In this document: positions 17,480-28,522 of the stretch, in pieces | Layout of the letters: every line of letters begins with the position of its first letter | How positions within the stretch are numbered: the first letter of the stretch is position 1 | From: Mytilisepta virgata | Taxonomy: Eukaryota > Mollusca > Bivalvia > Mytilida > Mytilidae | Assembly (NCBI GenBank): GCA_028015205.1 | Contig: CM051516.1 | Span: 37,400,230 to 37,464,229, forward strand | Reading direction: 5' to 3' | DNA: 64,000 nucleotides | The notes under the pieces: generated by a model | Seen by the model: the letters and a program-made list of their open reading frames with translations, nothing else | What the model was told of the DNA's origin: nothing | The model's database searches: none | Position numbers and translations under genes: made by a program

Positions 17480-18785
17480 TTTGCTCAGCTTTACGCAGGT
17501 TAAAACTGTCTGAAATGAAAGAGGAGATCAATTTAGGATTGTATATGAATTGTTTTTTTAATAAAAAGCTTTTATTATTTTCATTTTTTTCAAATTTTGT
17601 AGGATAATCGATTATATTTGAAACTTTTAGGTAAAAGTAAAATATGGCCCTTTAGTTGAGTATTTTTCACAATGTAAAAGAAAATGTTTTTCATTTTCAA
17701 TTTGACAAGAATTATGTACAGAGCAGTATCTCTCATTTCTGGGAATATTTAGATGTCCCCCCTTTCAATCATCCGTGAGTATATGAGCACGGATCTTACA
17801 TATTGCAGCTTCTTAAAATATCAACACAGGGTGGTATTCGACCCATTATGTAGACGCTCTTGAAAAAGTCTAACTTCCTAGATTCAAGTATATTTGCATT
17901 TTGAACTTGCAAACATTGGTCATTAATGCTTTTTTTAATGGAATTTTAATTACCTTTAACATAATTAAAGTTATCAATGATATACGACATTCCAAGTCCA
18001 TTTAAAAGACTCTTTATCTTTATGACGCAAGGGTTTGAATCTACAGATTTAGTGAATATATCATATACCAAAGAATTTTCCGTAGAAACTATATGGTTCA
18101 GGAAATTGAATATTGGATATAATATTTTATTTTTCAAGGGAATACTATTAAGTTAGACTCGACATCCATCATTAGATGCCTTCTCTGGATCAAATTTTTC
18201 CCCTTTCTTATGCAAGAGAACAAGTAAGCTTTCATTCCATATTCTCGGAAATCGACCAGATTCAAATATGCTATTAAAGAGTTTATGAAGTGGTTTTATT
18301 AAACTGGGAATTTTTTTCTACATTTCATTTGAAATCATGTCGGCTGATGTAGTTTTGTCATTTTTATTTAAGCGAATAGCTGTTACTACATCTTCAATTG
18401 TTATCTCTGAACTCAAGTCATCTGTAACATGTGACATATTATACATCTCTTTCAGAGAGTCAAAATCTTTAATAATATTAGAGTGAAAGCTATTGTGGTT
18501 TTTGTCACATCTATTCAATTTTTTATAAAACTTGATGAAATCTTCTTGTGGTAAAGATTCACTTTGTTTGTTATTACTTTTTTGTCTACTTAGTTTATTC
18601 AAAATGTTCCAAAACATCTTTGGGTCTTTTTCACATGAATAAAGTTCTGAAAATATATCTTTTTTGTATTTATTTTCTTCATACTTACATAGACGTCCAA
18701 TAAACTTAAGATATAATTTAAATGATATAATTTTTAGCTGACCTGACCCAATATACATTCTAGACAATTGACAAATTTTCAACTA
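17480..18785 (-). mobile_element. Degraded LINE with an internal deletion
   Basis: Minus strand: 18782-18318 reads KDPKMFWNILNKLSRQKSNN and EITIEDVVTAIRLNKNDKTT with SADMISNEM, the linker and first fingers of a non-LTR RT. After one stop it continues KKIPSLIKPLHKLFNSIFES to about 18190. Then the rest of the RT palm is missing and the text jumps to a C-terminal region (18137-17946), followed by a zinc-knuckle-like IENEKHFLLHCEKYS at about 17650-17720. It belongs to a different subfamily from the 3960-7912 element. The deletion removes all catalytic residues. Confidence 0.7.
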
Positions 18786-18855
18786 AAAAAGGAGTACCGT
18801 CTGAGGTCACATGGCCCAACCAATTAAAATGAATATAGGTCCTTTGGCGTCGGTG

Positions 18856-18892
18856 GGGGGGGGGGGGGGGGGGGAGGGGGGGCTAACATATT
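18856..18892. repeat. Poly(G) tract
   Basis: A run of about 25 G, one A and 8 G. It could form G-quadruplex structures; length in the assembly may be unreliable. Confidence 0.8.
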
Positions 18893-21340
18893 CCTTCTTT
18901 GAATACGGATTTGGTCGTATGAATTGAACGAAAGGTACAGTTCAGGTACCTATGCAACTCAAGGGATCTAACTTTTGAATGTTTTTTTATGCGCTTTTAG
19001 TCCCGCCTCGAATTTTTGATTGACATGACGGGTGTGAAATGTGTAAATATCGTTGTGCTTGTTTTTGACTTTCAAATAACATGGATGGAAATATGTGTAA
19101 AAATTATTTCGTTAACACCCTATTGGATTCACCTGACACTGAAAATTATAAAATAACAATCCAAAGATACTAATATTAGATACAGTAAATTTATACTATG
19201 CTGTATACGACGCATTTCAAGGAGTTACCTCTCATCAGCAGCATTAAAACCAAACGTATGAGACATCAAAAGTGAGTATTTTTGCGCACCTCAAAATGGC
19301 CGGCGACACACGTTGCCACTTTTTAGCCAATGAACAGATCTCGCTCGTTTACCGTTTCACTGGGAGGAGCCTATAATGCTTTCTTTTGCAAATTGATATA
19401 GTATCGGGTCTTTCATTTTCAAGTTAAAAAGGCTGTCCCGAGACTCCGTTACATAGTTCTTACTCAATATCCAGGGATATCAAAATATGCAAAGAAATGA
19501 AGTGTGTTTTTCTTGTTTTCACATAATGACACGATTGAAGTATTTTTTATGTTGGATATTCAATTTTCTGCATAAAATTTTAAAGGAGTGTCTATTTTCA
19601 AGATCAGTCACCTGGAAATTGCCCTGGGCCCTTCCCATTTTAGTGGTTGATGATACACATTTTTGTTTTTTTTTAAATTTACTCAGGTTCATCTAATAGG
19701 TTACATTATGGACAGAAAAAAATCCATGATGAGATGATTTGTTTAAAAATAAGATAATAAAAAAAAGATTCATCGACAAAATTTGAATAAATCGTGTTTG
19801 AACACTTTTAGTCTTTACAATATTGTGAAATTATGCATAAATACTCAACCTATGAGCTACCAGTTTTATTTATTATTATTGGCAATGTACAGGAAAACTA
19901 TTAGTAAATAATTGTTTTTAAATTGTATATCAAAAAATATATTTTAGGTGTATTTGTTTTACTTTGGATGGACAATAGTGTATGATTTTCATATGTCTCT
20001 ATGTGTATAATTTCCTAAATTTTTGTCAAAATAGTAATCTTGTAATATCTACAACTTCAAATTTTATAACCACTTTTTTTAAGTAAGGTTATCTAATTTC
20101 TTTTCATTTATGATTTAATTTTTTACCCTCTGGTGTCATCTAGACTATTTAGTTAGAATAGTCCTATGATTCAATCAAGTAATAGTTTTCAGTTTTCAGT
20201 TTTATTATATTTGGTTGTGTTCTCAAAGAATATTCATTACATTCACATGAATTTCACCATGTTATGTACATGTATACAGCATTAATCATGTTAATTGACC
20301 TATTATCTTAAATTCTGTTGAAAATTTCTAATTTTTGTGCTTTGCCTTTCATTTCAAAATCCAGGATCTTGGGTTAGACTTCCATATTACAGTTTTTCTT
20401 AAACAAATGATTTTATTTTGTTATTTCATGATTTTTAATTCATGTTCATGTCCAGATTTTTACTTTTTTACATGGAAAGTCAGCAAATTTCAATAATAAG
20501 CATGAGAAATTGGTCTATAAAATCACATGTATATTTTTGTTTTACCAATTTTGGCACTACAGGAGGTGAAATAGGTCAAATACACAAAAAGCAATAATAA
20601 TTATTCTTAATCAATACAATAAATATTAATTCATGAAAAACCAGATTGGGAAGGCATAACTTAATGTACAAATGAAAAATTTCCTTTTGTTGAAAAAAAT
20701 ATGCATATGATTCATGTGATTTGCTGGCAAAAAATAAATCTGTCCATGTCAGATCCTTACAGTTTTTGACAATTGAGTAATGGATAAAGGTAATTTTAGT
20801 TTTAATAAAATTTTCTTTTTTTTTCCAATGCTTTTTTTTTGTAATTTGTTACTTTTTAACCAAAAACTCACAATTTAGGTCCTGATAAAGACAAAAATCC
20901 ATTATTTAATAGCTTCCACATTGCAAAATGCACAAACCATTTAAATAGAAATTGGAGCAAGTAATTTTTTTCAAAATTAAAGTGAAAAAAAAAATTATTC
21001 AGTCCTGTTTTTGAATAAAAAATATAAACATTTGTCATTACTCAAATAGACCTACATTGCATACCAGTAATTCAGCTACTCCCCAGGCTTTCAGTTGTTA
21101 ATTTCTATGGAAAATAATTTTAAATTCATTTCTGCTTATTCTACCATTCAACAGAAAGATCCTGAACCCCTCCACAAGAAAATGATAGAAGTAAGTGGAA
21201 GCACCTGCCTGACCACCCCCCCTTTTCCCCCCGGTACATTATTTATTCTTAAATATGGGTTTTTTTTATGTTTATTGACACATATTTATTATATCATTTG
21301 ACAACCAAATGTGAAACTTATTTAAAGTTCCTTTTTTTAT
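18893..21340. other. AT-rich, no gene seen
   Basis: Very AT-rich sequence with many T runs. Short ORFs here lack any protein-like pattern. No repeats with recognisable boundaries were found. Confidence 0.4.
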
Positions 21341-21409
21341 CGATCGCTACCGTCATACCTTCTTTGTTTACATTTTATTGACAACGTCAACGTTGATTAT
21401 CCCCCTTTA

Positions 21410-21640
21410 TCACGTAATTTTCACAGAAAAAGCTCGCTCGAATTGCGTTTCACTCGGTTTTGCGGATAAATATTTGAACAGCACACCTTTTCCGATTAAA
21501 AAATCCCCGTCCCGAGATCTGACAATGAAGAAATTGACCTTTTTCTGACCAACGGTGACGAAATCGTCGACATCATTGCCAACTTTGATTGTAAAATTTT
21601 GTATGAAAAGCACGCTAAAATATATGTTTTAAACTAATAT
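21410..21640 (-). CDS. Possible coding exon, unrecognised
   Basis: Downstream on the minus strand of a 'tatattttag' acceptor-like site, a frame reads FTIKVGNDVDDFVTVGQKK and continues to FERAFSVKIT then TGA at 21410-21412. An overlapping frame starts with two ATG codons and reads MMSTISSPLVRKRSISSLSD. Base composition here is richer in C and G than the surroundings. I cannot tell which frame, if either, is used. Confidence 0.25.
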
Positions 21641-21769
21641 GAAAAGAAAATATTCTCAGAAACCGTTTAATACCATCCCCTAGACCCAACTCAAACCGTA
21701 CGTCATGTATGGCCAGAAAAACCGGCAGGTGATTGACGTTACAAAAAATGATCCATTTTCAAATGAAAA

Positions 21770-21779
21770 GTCACGTGAC
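21770..21779. promoter_or_regulatory. Perfect GTCACGTGAC palindrome
   Basis: This is the known CLEAR/E-box consensus bound by TFEB-type factors on lysosomal gene promoters in animals. It lies 130 bp upstream of the possible minus-strand exon and 6.7 kb upstream of the NPC2-like gene. Function here is inference; a single 10-mer can occur by chance. Confidence 0.3.
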
Positions 21780-21839
21780 TCTGTAAATAAAAACGACGCC
21801 ATTATTGACTTGGCGGTCCGACTGTTATACATTATTATT

Positions 21840-22640
21840 CAGAGTCATTGAAGGTATCTTGTGAAGACACGTCTATTTGACACAGGAATAACTGATATTT
21901 TCTAATCTAACTATTTAATTATAATCCATTATATCATGTATATACAGTTATAAAAGTAAAATAAATCAGAAATCCATATGTTTCTCAATTGTTCTTAGGA
22001 AAAGGGGCACACCAAATGTCCACACGTCTATCCTGTCCAAAGTTTCATTTCGGTCTCCCTGCCTGTCTTACCCCAGAAATATATATCCCTCATTATTGTT
22101 ATTTTCCCAAAGTAATAAACAAAATGAAAATAAGTGCATAGATGTCATGCTGCTGAGAAAAGATCAAATCAGTGATAAAGTAGCGAAATGTTTATCTTTC
22201 AGATTGTAAAGATTAAGATATTAACCGGCAACACGACTTGTTCACTAACACTAACATGACTAAGTAATTAATTAAAAATTATCTACAAAAATCACTTTAT
22301 CAAATATCTGTACTATCTGTTTCCCGTGTTATATTTACTTTTTGTTTACCCTTGTTGGGTATATATTTTTATTGATTTTATATTCATATCATCATATCAT
22401 AAAATTATAATATTATACCACATATACAGTTGTTTGTCTCAATTCTTTCACTTTTATTATAAATAAATTATCATGAATCTAATTATTACCTTTCAGTGTC
22501 CTCGATATATCCTTATTCAATTTTTGACAATTATAGAGTTCCGCCATGTTATAAAACTATTTTTAGATTCCGGGATTTCCAAAGGTATGACTTTGTGAAC
22601 TTCTCTATTGTCATGATTGTGTCGTTGTAAGAGAGTAACC
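21840..22640. other. No gene seen
   Basis: AT-rich intergenic text without a repeat boundary I can define. Confidence 0.4.
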
Positions 22641-22649
22641 ATTTTGATT

Positions 22650-22905
22650 TTTTAAGGGGGGGGGGGGGGGGGGGTAGGGGGCATGGAATGAATTTGAAAA
22701 AAAAGGCAGGATGCAAAATTTGGTGAAATAAAGGCAGAACCAAAAATCCTCGGAGAAAAGGCAGGATGAAAAATGTAGTGAAAAAAAAGACATGAACCTA
22801 GAAAAAAAAGACAGGACAACACCAGGTAGTAAAAAAAGGCAGTCTCGAAATTTTGCCTGAAAAAAAAGGCAGGACTTAAGATTACTTCCGTCCCCCCCCC
22901 CTAAA
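22650..22905. repeat. Degenerate A/G-rich tandem repeat between a G run and a C run
   Basis: Begins with a G run and ends with a C run. Between them are six or seven degenerate 30-36 bp copies of 'aaaaaaaaggcaggatg'. The G-to-C arrangement allows the ends to pair. Confidence 0.7.
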
Positions 22906-22964
22906 ACTCAAATGGATGCTCCCTTAACATATATTAAAAATATATGATCGCGATATTAATATAC

Positions 22965-23263
22965 CAGTATAGTACGGCACGGAATCAGGGTCATTTTAGT
23001 ATATCCTAAAATTCAATTTAGTATAGTCTTAATGGGGGGTGAATTTAGTATATACTTAAATGATTTTAGTATATGCTTAAATGGTTTAGGATATCCTTAA
23101 AGGATTTTAGTATATACTAAATTGATTTTAGGATACCCTAAAATGATTTTAGTATATACTAAAATGATTTTAGTATATACTAAAATGATTTTAGTTTATG
23201 CTAAAATGATTTTACGATACCCTAAAATCGATATTTATGACCCTGATTCCGCGCCATAGTATG
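22965..23263. mobile_element. Foldback element of tandem TTTTAGTATA palindromes
   Basis: Inverted ends 'cacggaatcagggtca' (22979-22994) and 'tgaccctgattccgcgcc' (23238-23255) enclose about nine copies of a 21-25 bp palindrome of the type TTTTAGTATATACTAAAA (23000-23230), with variants in 'ggatatcc' and 'gataccc'. Each monomer is itself a hairpin, so the whole is a palindrome of palindromes. No ORF. Confidence 0.8.
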
Positions 23264-25850
23264 ATGTGCATGTATTTTATTTAATACCTTAATTAAAATT
23301 TGATGAGATACTGTTAGTTGGAAAGAAATACTTCCTATTGAGTTTCATTGTAAAATATTTTTATTTGATAAAATACACATTATTACACTTCTATTCCTCT
23401 ATTCCTTAAACTCATTTAAATCGGTTCAGTAAGAGAATTAACATAATTATAAGATCTGCGCGCGTGATTTGGAATTGATGTTACTAAACAAATGTAAGTA
23501 AAGATATGGTTTTATTATTTATTTGATTTTAACTTTGATTTATCGTTAAATACACATACACTTTTTAACTAGTTCATTTATAGAATGTAGTGTGAAACGT
23601 ACAAGACATGTCATACTGCAAGGAATCACGGTTTTAATTTTGAAATATTTAATTGCAAACAATAATCTCTGTTTCCGAAAGTCTATTTATATTTAAAAGT
23701 GGCTAAACGCTGGTTTGAAGATGTGGAATAGGATTTTCAATGTATTTCTATTTTTAATTTTTTTCTTTAATTTGATCGAATACCTAACTTGATAATTCAT
23801 TAAAATAGGAAGAGTGCTAAAAATAACACACAGCCTTCAGAATTTTAAATCGCTTGCATCCAGGGATACATTTCGTTGTCGATGAGGGCGTGGATGGTGT
23901 ACAGTTGCTTCAATGGTTCATTCAACCTATGCCTACATTTTGAAAAAAATATATAAAAAGGTAAAAAAAGTTTGTAGGCATAGGTTGATTATTGTATAAA
24001 CATAAATGTCTTGTGTAAACATTGTCTAATTAAGAAGATAATTGGTTAAGTCAGATATTTGGGTATTTTTGTATCTCAACTTTTTTTTGTTTTATATGAA
24101 AATTGCACCATTGTTAGATATGTAGCAGTTCATGTGTGTCATATCCTGTCGAGACTTCATATAGATTAAATGAAATAAAAATAAACTAGAATATAAATTT
24201 GATTACTTTAATATCATAATATTTGATTCAATAATATGCATAGCAATAACAATAAGAACAAAGCACTAAAATTAACACTGACAGTAAACATTAAGCATTG
24301 ACACTCATAAAACAATGACAGTAAACAAACACAAGCACTGAATAACAACTAGTGACATGGCAATTTAGTACTGGACTGGCATAGAAGGTTCCATCGGCGA
24401 ATATAGCGTCGGCGATGCTGAGGTGTCGAAGGTTGTCTGAAGTTACTCATGTCTAGTTACTCATAGCCACACTTTCTCAAGTTTGCTCACAATTTCATAA
24501 AAAATGTTTTTTTTTCTTTCTTTTTTAATTTAATTTTACAGAAGATAACTGTAAAAAAATACCCTTAAATCACATTTAAACTTTCAAAAATATTTTATAA
24601 ATGTAATAATATTATAATTCACCAAACATTTGCTTCAATTAATTTTAAAATAATTTCAATATATATATTTGAATCAAATCCTAACAATTTCCCCAATATT
24701 ACTGTTCTATTTACATATAATGTTAATCCAAACAGGAATAAATTATCAGTCACAATTTAAGATGACACCTATTAATTACTAAATAAACAGCCCACTAATT
24801 AACTACAATCTAAAGTTGGCTAAACGGGAATATGGTATTATACCTGATTTTCAAAAGTTGGCAAAACGGGAAGACACCGAAATTCTATCGTTGAATCTAT
24901 AGTCCAACCTAAACGATATAAAAATTTAAAACTTCATTCTGTAATAACAAATTCAAATGTACATTTATATGCTCGTTTCCGAGATTAACAAGTATCAAAT
25001 GTTACCACGATAGGAATACATTTAGATATCAGCGAGAAAATAACCTTGAAAACGGAATCCTAAAAGTATATCTCATGTCTTAAGGAGGTCGTATGACTTG
25101 AATAACCTACATTATAAACGACCTTCAAAATGTAACAATTATCTCGACTGTACTTATTTTTGTATAACGAATCATACCACTCTATCTTATTTCCACAATG
25201 CGAATTCTATTGGGTGCGATCATACTATTTTATTCATCTTTAAATTTTTATATGGAAAGAAAAACCATTTGCTTTTACTTTATTTGTAAATAACTTATAT
25301 TAAGTTACTTAAATATATCGTTTTTGTCATAACGGTCATACGCATTTTTTTTTATCTGTAGCAGCACAGGAAAGGACGTATAACGATAGCAGTGAGTAAG
25401 TATTTCGTCTTAACGAAAGCGCAGCACATTTGTATGATGCATACTTTACCAGTTGACGATAATATTACCAGTTCCCATCTCCGAACATAAGGTGTATGGT
25501 ACCTTTATCATGTTTATATATGTTTCAAAAAGAATGTTCTACCTATTTCACAAATTCCCAGAAGTTTCTATCCAGAATTATTCAGTACATTAACAGTTAA
25601 CAACATCTTATTAATAGACAAATTGCATAATGTCAAAACTAAATATAGCTTTTACAAATGTATCTCTTCTGGATATTTCAAAATCATAGCTGAATTGAAA
25701 TTCTGCAAACTGCACAAAAACAATATTTTTATAATAAAATTTGATTCCAATGCACAAGATTTGCACATTTCATCGATCAAAATAAATAAGAAAAATATGC
25801 TTATGCATAATACTCTTTGGTCTCAAAGAAGATGGTTTTAAAGTGAATTT
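23264..25850. other. AT-rich, no gene seen
   Basis: A small hairpin at 23925-23985 ('aacctatgcctaca' and its complement 'tgtaggcataggtt' with a 35-bp loop) is the only structure noticed. Otherwise AT-rich with no convincing ORF. Confidence 0.4.
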
Positions 25851-25859
25851 TTCCCATAT

Positions 25860-26740
25860 GGTGCTTAATAAGATCGGCTGTAGCGGCCATCTTGACTAGC
25901 ATTTCATGTCAGACACAATTCTGAAAAAAGACCACCTAAAGACAGCTCCTGCCAACTTTGTTCCAACTGGCCCGGTGCTTTTAGACAACAAGATTTTTAA
26001 ATATATTTTCGCAGAGGGTCTTATCTTAAGTTCAGTTGGGTACAGCCATCTGGGTTGACCGTCCGGGTCATCCGACAAAACTTTGGCCAATTGGGTCAGT
26101 AGTTTTAGACTAGAAGATTTTTCAATGAATTTTCTCAAAGGTTCAATGTTAAACTATGTTCAAAGAGGACAGTTGCTACCAAGTCTGGCCCGTTTGCTCA
26201 GTAAAAACTGAGGTTTCAGAAAAAAGATTTTTAAATAAATTTTTCCATTGGGTCCTTTGTTAAACTTACTTAGGTTGACAGTGCGAGTCATCAGACATAT
26301 ATCTATAAGAGGACCATTGCTGTCAAGTGTGGTTCAAGTTGACAAAGTGGATTTTGAAATGAATTTTCCCATAGCGTACAATGTTAAAGAAATTCGACTG
26401 TTTCGGTCGTCTTAGTTGGCACTTCGGGAGATCGCACACAATTGTGAATATCGGGAAGAGACTACCGAAGCGACCACCTAAGGACCATTTCATCAAGGTA
26501 AAGTTCCCTTTGGCCACGTAGTTTCATAGAAGAAAATTAAAAACATGCACCTCCTTTTTTCTATTAAAAGAAACAGAGCCACTGCTGAAAGGCGACCAAA
26601 CAAGGACCATTCCACCAAAGTTTGGTCCAAATTAGTCGTTTTAGAAAAGACGATTAAAATATGCATGTAAAACTTTAAGGACGACGACGACGGCAATAGC
26701 TCACATGGCCCTTTGGGTGAGGTTAACTCAAAAGATATTT
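25860..26740 (+). repeat. Dispersed bivalve-type tandem repeat, decayed
   Basis: About four diverged copies of a 180-220 bp unit: a 'cagtagttttaga..agatttttaaat' core, 'cccatagggtcc', 'ggccatct'. It ends in 'ggacgacgacgacggcaata' and the 'agctcacatggccctttggg' stem. The same family occurs at 57130-57420 and, in another arrangement, at 42235-45420. Confidence 0.65.
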
Positions 26741-27289
26741 TTAATGCTTAACATACTTTTTTCTTTCCGCTATTATGTACATTTGTACATTTTCTATATG
26801 ACTTTTAGTTTACATAAAAAATATATATCAATACTTTCGGATTATTACTATCTATGAGGACTTTTTAGATGCAAAAATAAAAATATGGAGTCACTTAATA
26901 ATCAAAATTTTGGGCAAACCGACCAAAAATCGCTTTAAGAAAAACCACGTCGCGGCATTTTATACATATAGAATCTTATTTTGGGAGCAGTTGATTCTCG
27001 TATTTCTAAAGTCGAGATAATTAAACCATCAAATTTCGAACCTTAAATTGCCAAAGGTTTGCTCGAATTAGGGTAATATATACACGGATGCGAGAAGAAC
27101 ATAAAAACCTTTGAAACATTTGCGGGATATCATACAGGTCATTACAGCTCGCCGTTTATTTAGCATTTGTTTTTATGAATAGATATTAAATACAGTATTA
27201 ATTAAAGGATTCAATAAACACATCATACAACCACGAAAGAATATATAATGTTAAAACTACATTTATTTAAAAGACTCATCTCTTGGGGT
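26741..27289. other. No gene seen
   Basis: AT-rich sequence. The part around 26890-27130 resembles decayed coding or UTR text but has no frame I can support. Confidence 0.35.
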
Positions 27290-27910
27290 AACACGAGGTG
27301 CTTCAGACGGATAAGCAGGCCCTGCTCCAATGACGCCGATTGTCAGTAAAGTGTCAAGCCTGGTGAGGTGGAAGACTTGAAATCTAACTGAAGATATCTA
27401 AGTTAGAAACTATGTATCGACCATTCGATTCTTGATGATGACATATACAATACATAGTTATTGTCGGAAAATACCAGATTTATTTGGGCGAGCTTTAGCG
27501 AGCCTTTTCCCATGTTTCGCAGCGAGACCATATAAATTTTATATTTTCCGACAATGACCTTGTATTGCCTTTATCCTGAATTCCGCTTTAGATGCGTAAA
27601 ATGCCTTAATATTACGTTTGAAGTTGAAATCCAACTGCCCTGAAAAAGCGGGAAACGCCACGACGTCATCTGGTACATTCACTACGCTCCTCGCGCTCTT
27701 CGTGTAAACAAGACCCAGCAGACTTTATTGTGTCATTGGCCTAATACGACTAAAGTTTATTCTATCCCTGTTATTAGACCAGAAATGGCTTGATTGCAGG
27801 ATAAAAAAAATTCTAGAATGATGAATTCAACAAGGACTGAATACAACCCTGCCCCAGAAGTTTATGTTGCAGCAATCTCGTCTCCCGAGAGTCACATAAA
27901 TAGGAATAGT
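27290..27910 (-). repeat. Decayed YIDD RT 3' end, split by a MITE
   Basis: 27290-27445 and 27816-27910 together match 8510-8770 ('agaagtttatg' and the 'attcgattcttgatgatgac' equivalent of the HHELID-coding stretch). The break is filled by the element at 27447-27815. Confidence 0.5.
27447..27815. mobile_element. Insertion with a 120-bp hairpin end
   Basis: Starts with an imperfect palindrome (27449-27571) whose arms contain 'attgtcggaaaata' and its complement 'tattttccgacaat', and continues to 'gattgcaggataaaaaa'. It interrupts the RT remnant cleanly, which is how the limits were drawn. No coding sequence. Confidence 0.5.
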
Positions 27911-28363
27911 TGACTGTTATTTGCCCTTATTTTTCAGCGGATAAGCTGTATGTTATTAAAGCGATATCAATGAAAGTGTTAAGGACATAGAGCACGACGT
28001 GATCAATAGGAATTGAAACAGCAATGTAACATTATTGTTTTTAGAAGTAGAAGTAACAACTAAACACATTTCGCTGATCGAAATGTAAAACTACTCCATG
28101 ATGGTGTAGAAGACATATCTTTTTTACTGAGAGCTTCAAAACTTTACATTAACAAACATAGATTAAAATCAGGTGATAAAGAAAAGATTAAGACCCATCT
28201 TTTAAGCACTTTATCATAAATCATACCACATTTACCGTTCATCATACCATCATATTACTTGTTTTATTGGATAAACAGTCACACCACACCATGTCCTAAA
28301 AGTATTTTAAGAGGACGAAGCAATTTGTGAATTCAGCGTTTCTGGCGTCCTTAGCTATTCGCG
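27911..28363. other. 5' flank of the NPC2-like gene
   Basis: No coding sequence supported. The region directly upstream of 28364 has modest GC and may hold promoter elements, but I can name none with confidence apart from the TATA box listed next. Confidence 0.4.
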
Positions 28364-28369
28364 TATAAA
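28364..28369 (+). promoter_or_regulatory. Candidate TATA box of the NPC2-like gene
   Basis: TATAAA in the context 'cgcgtataaatg', 84 bp before the ATG. A start about 30 bp downstream would give a 5' UTR of roughly 55 bases. Chance occurrence is possible in AT-rich DNA. Confidence 0.4.
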
Positions 28370-28452
28370 TGTGATTCATACAGTTGATTTTCATCAAATC
28401 TCTAACCAATCTAAAATATAGTAATATACTCTGATTTTTTCCTGTGCATAAG

Positions 28453-28522
28453 ATGAAGCATTTGGTTTACATTGGATTTATTGTTATCGCCTCAAGTTTA
28501 AAAGTGCCAGACATAGATTGTG
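28453..28522 (+). CDS. NPC2: NPC2-like gene, exon 1 (signal peptide)
   Basis: ATG in the context 'ataagATGaag'. 23 codons plus one base, ending at a GTAAGT donor (28523). It encodes the signal peptide and the first conserved cysteine (IDCG). Confidence 0.9.
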
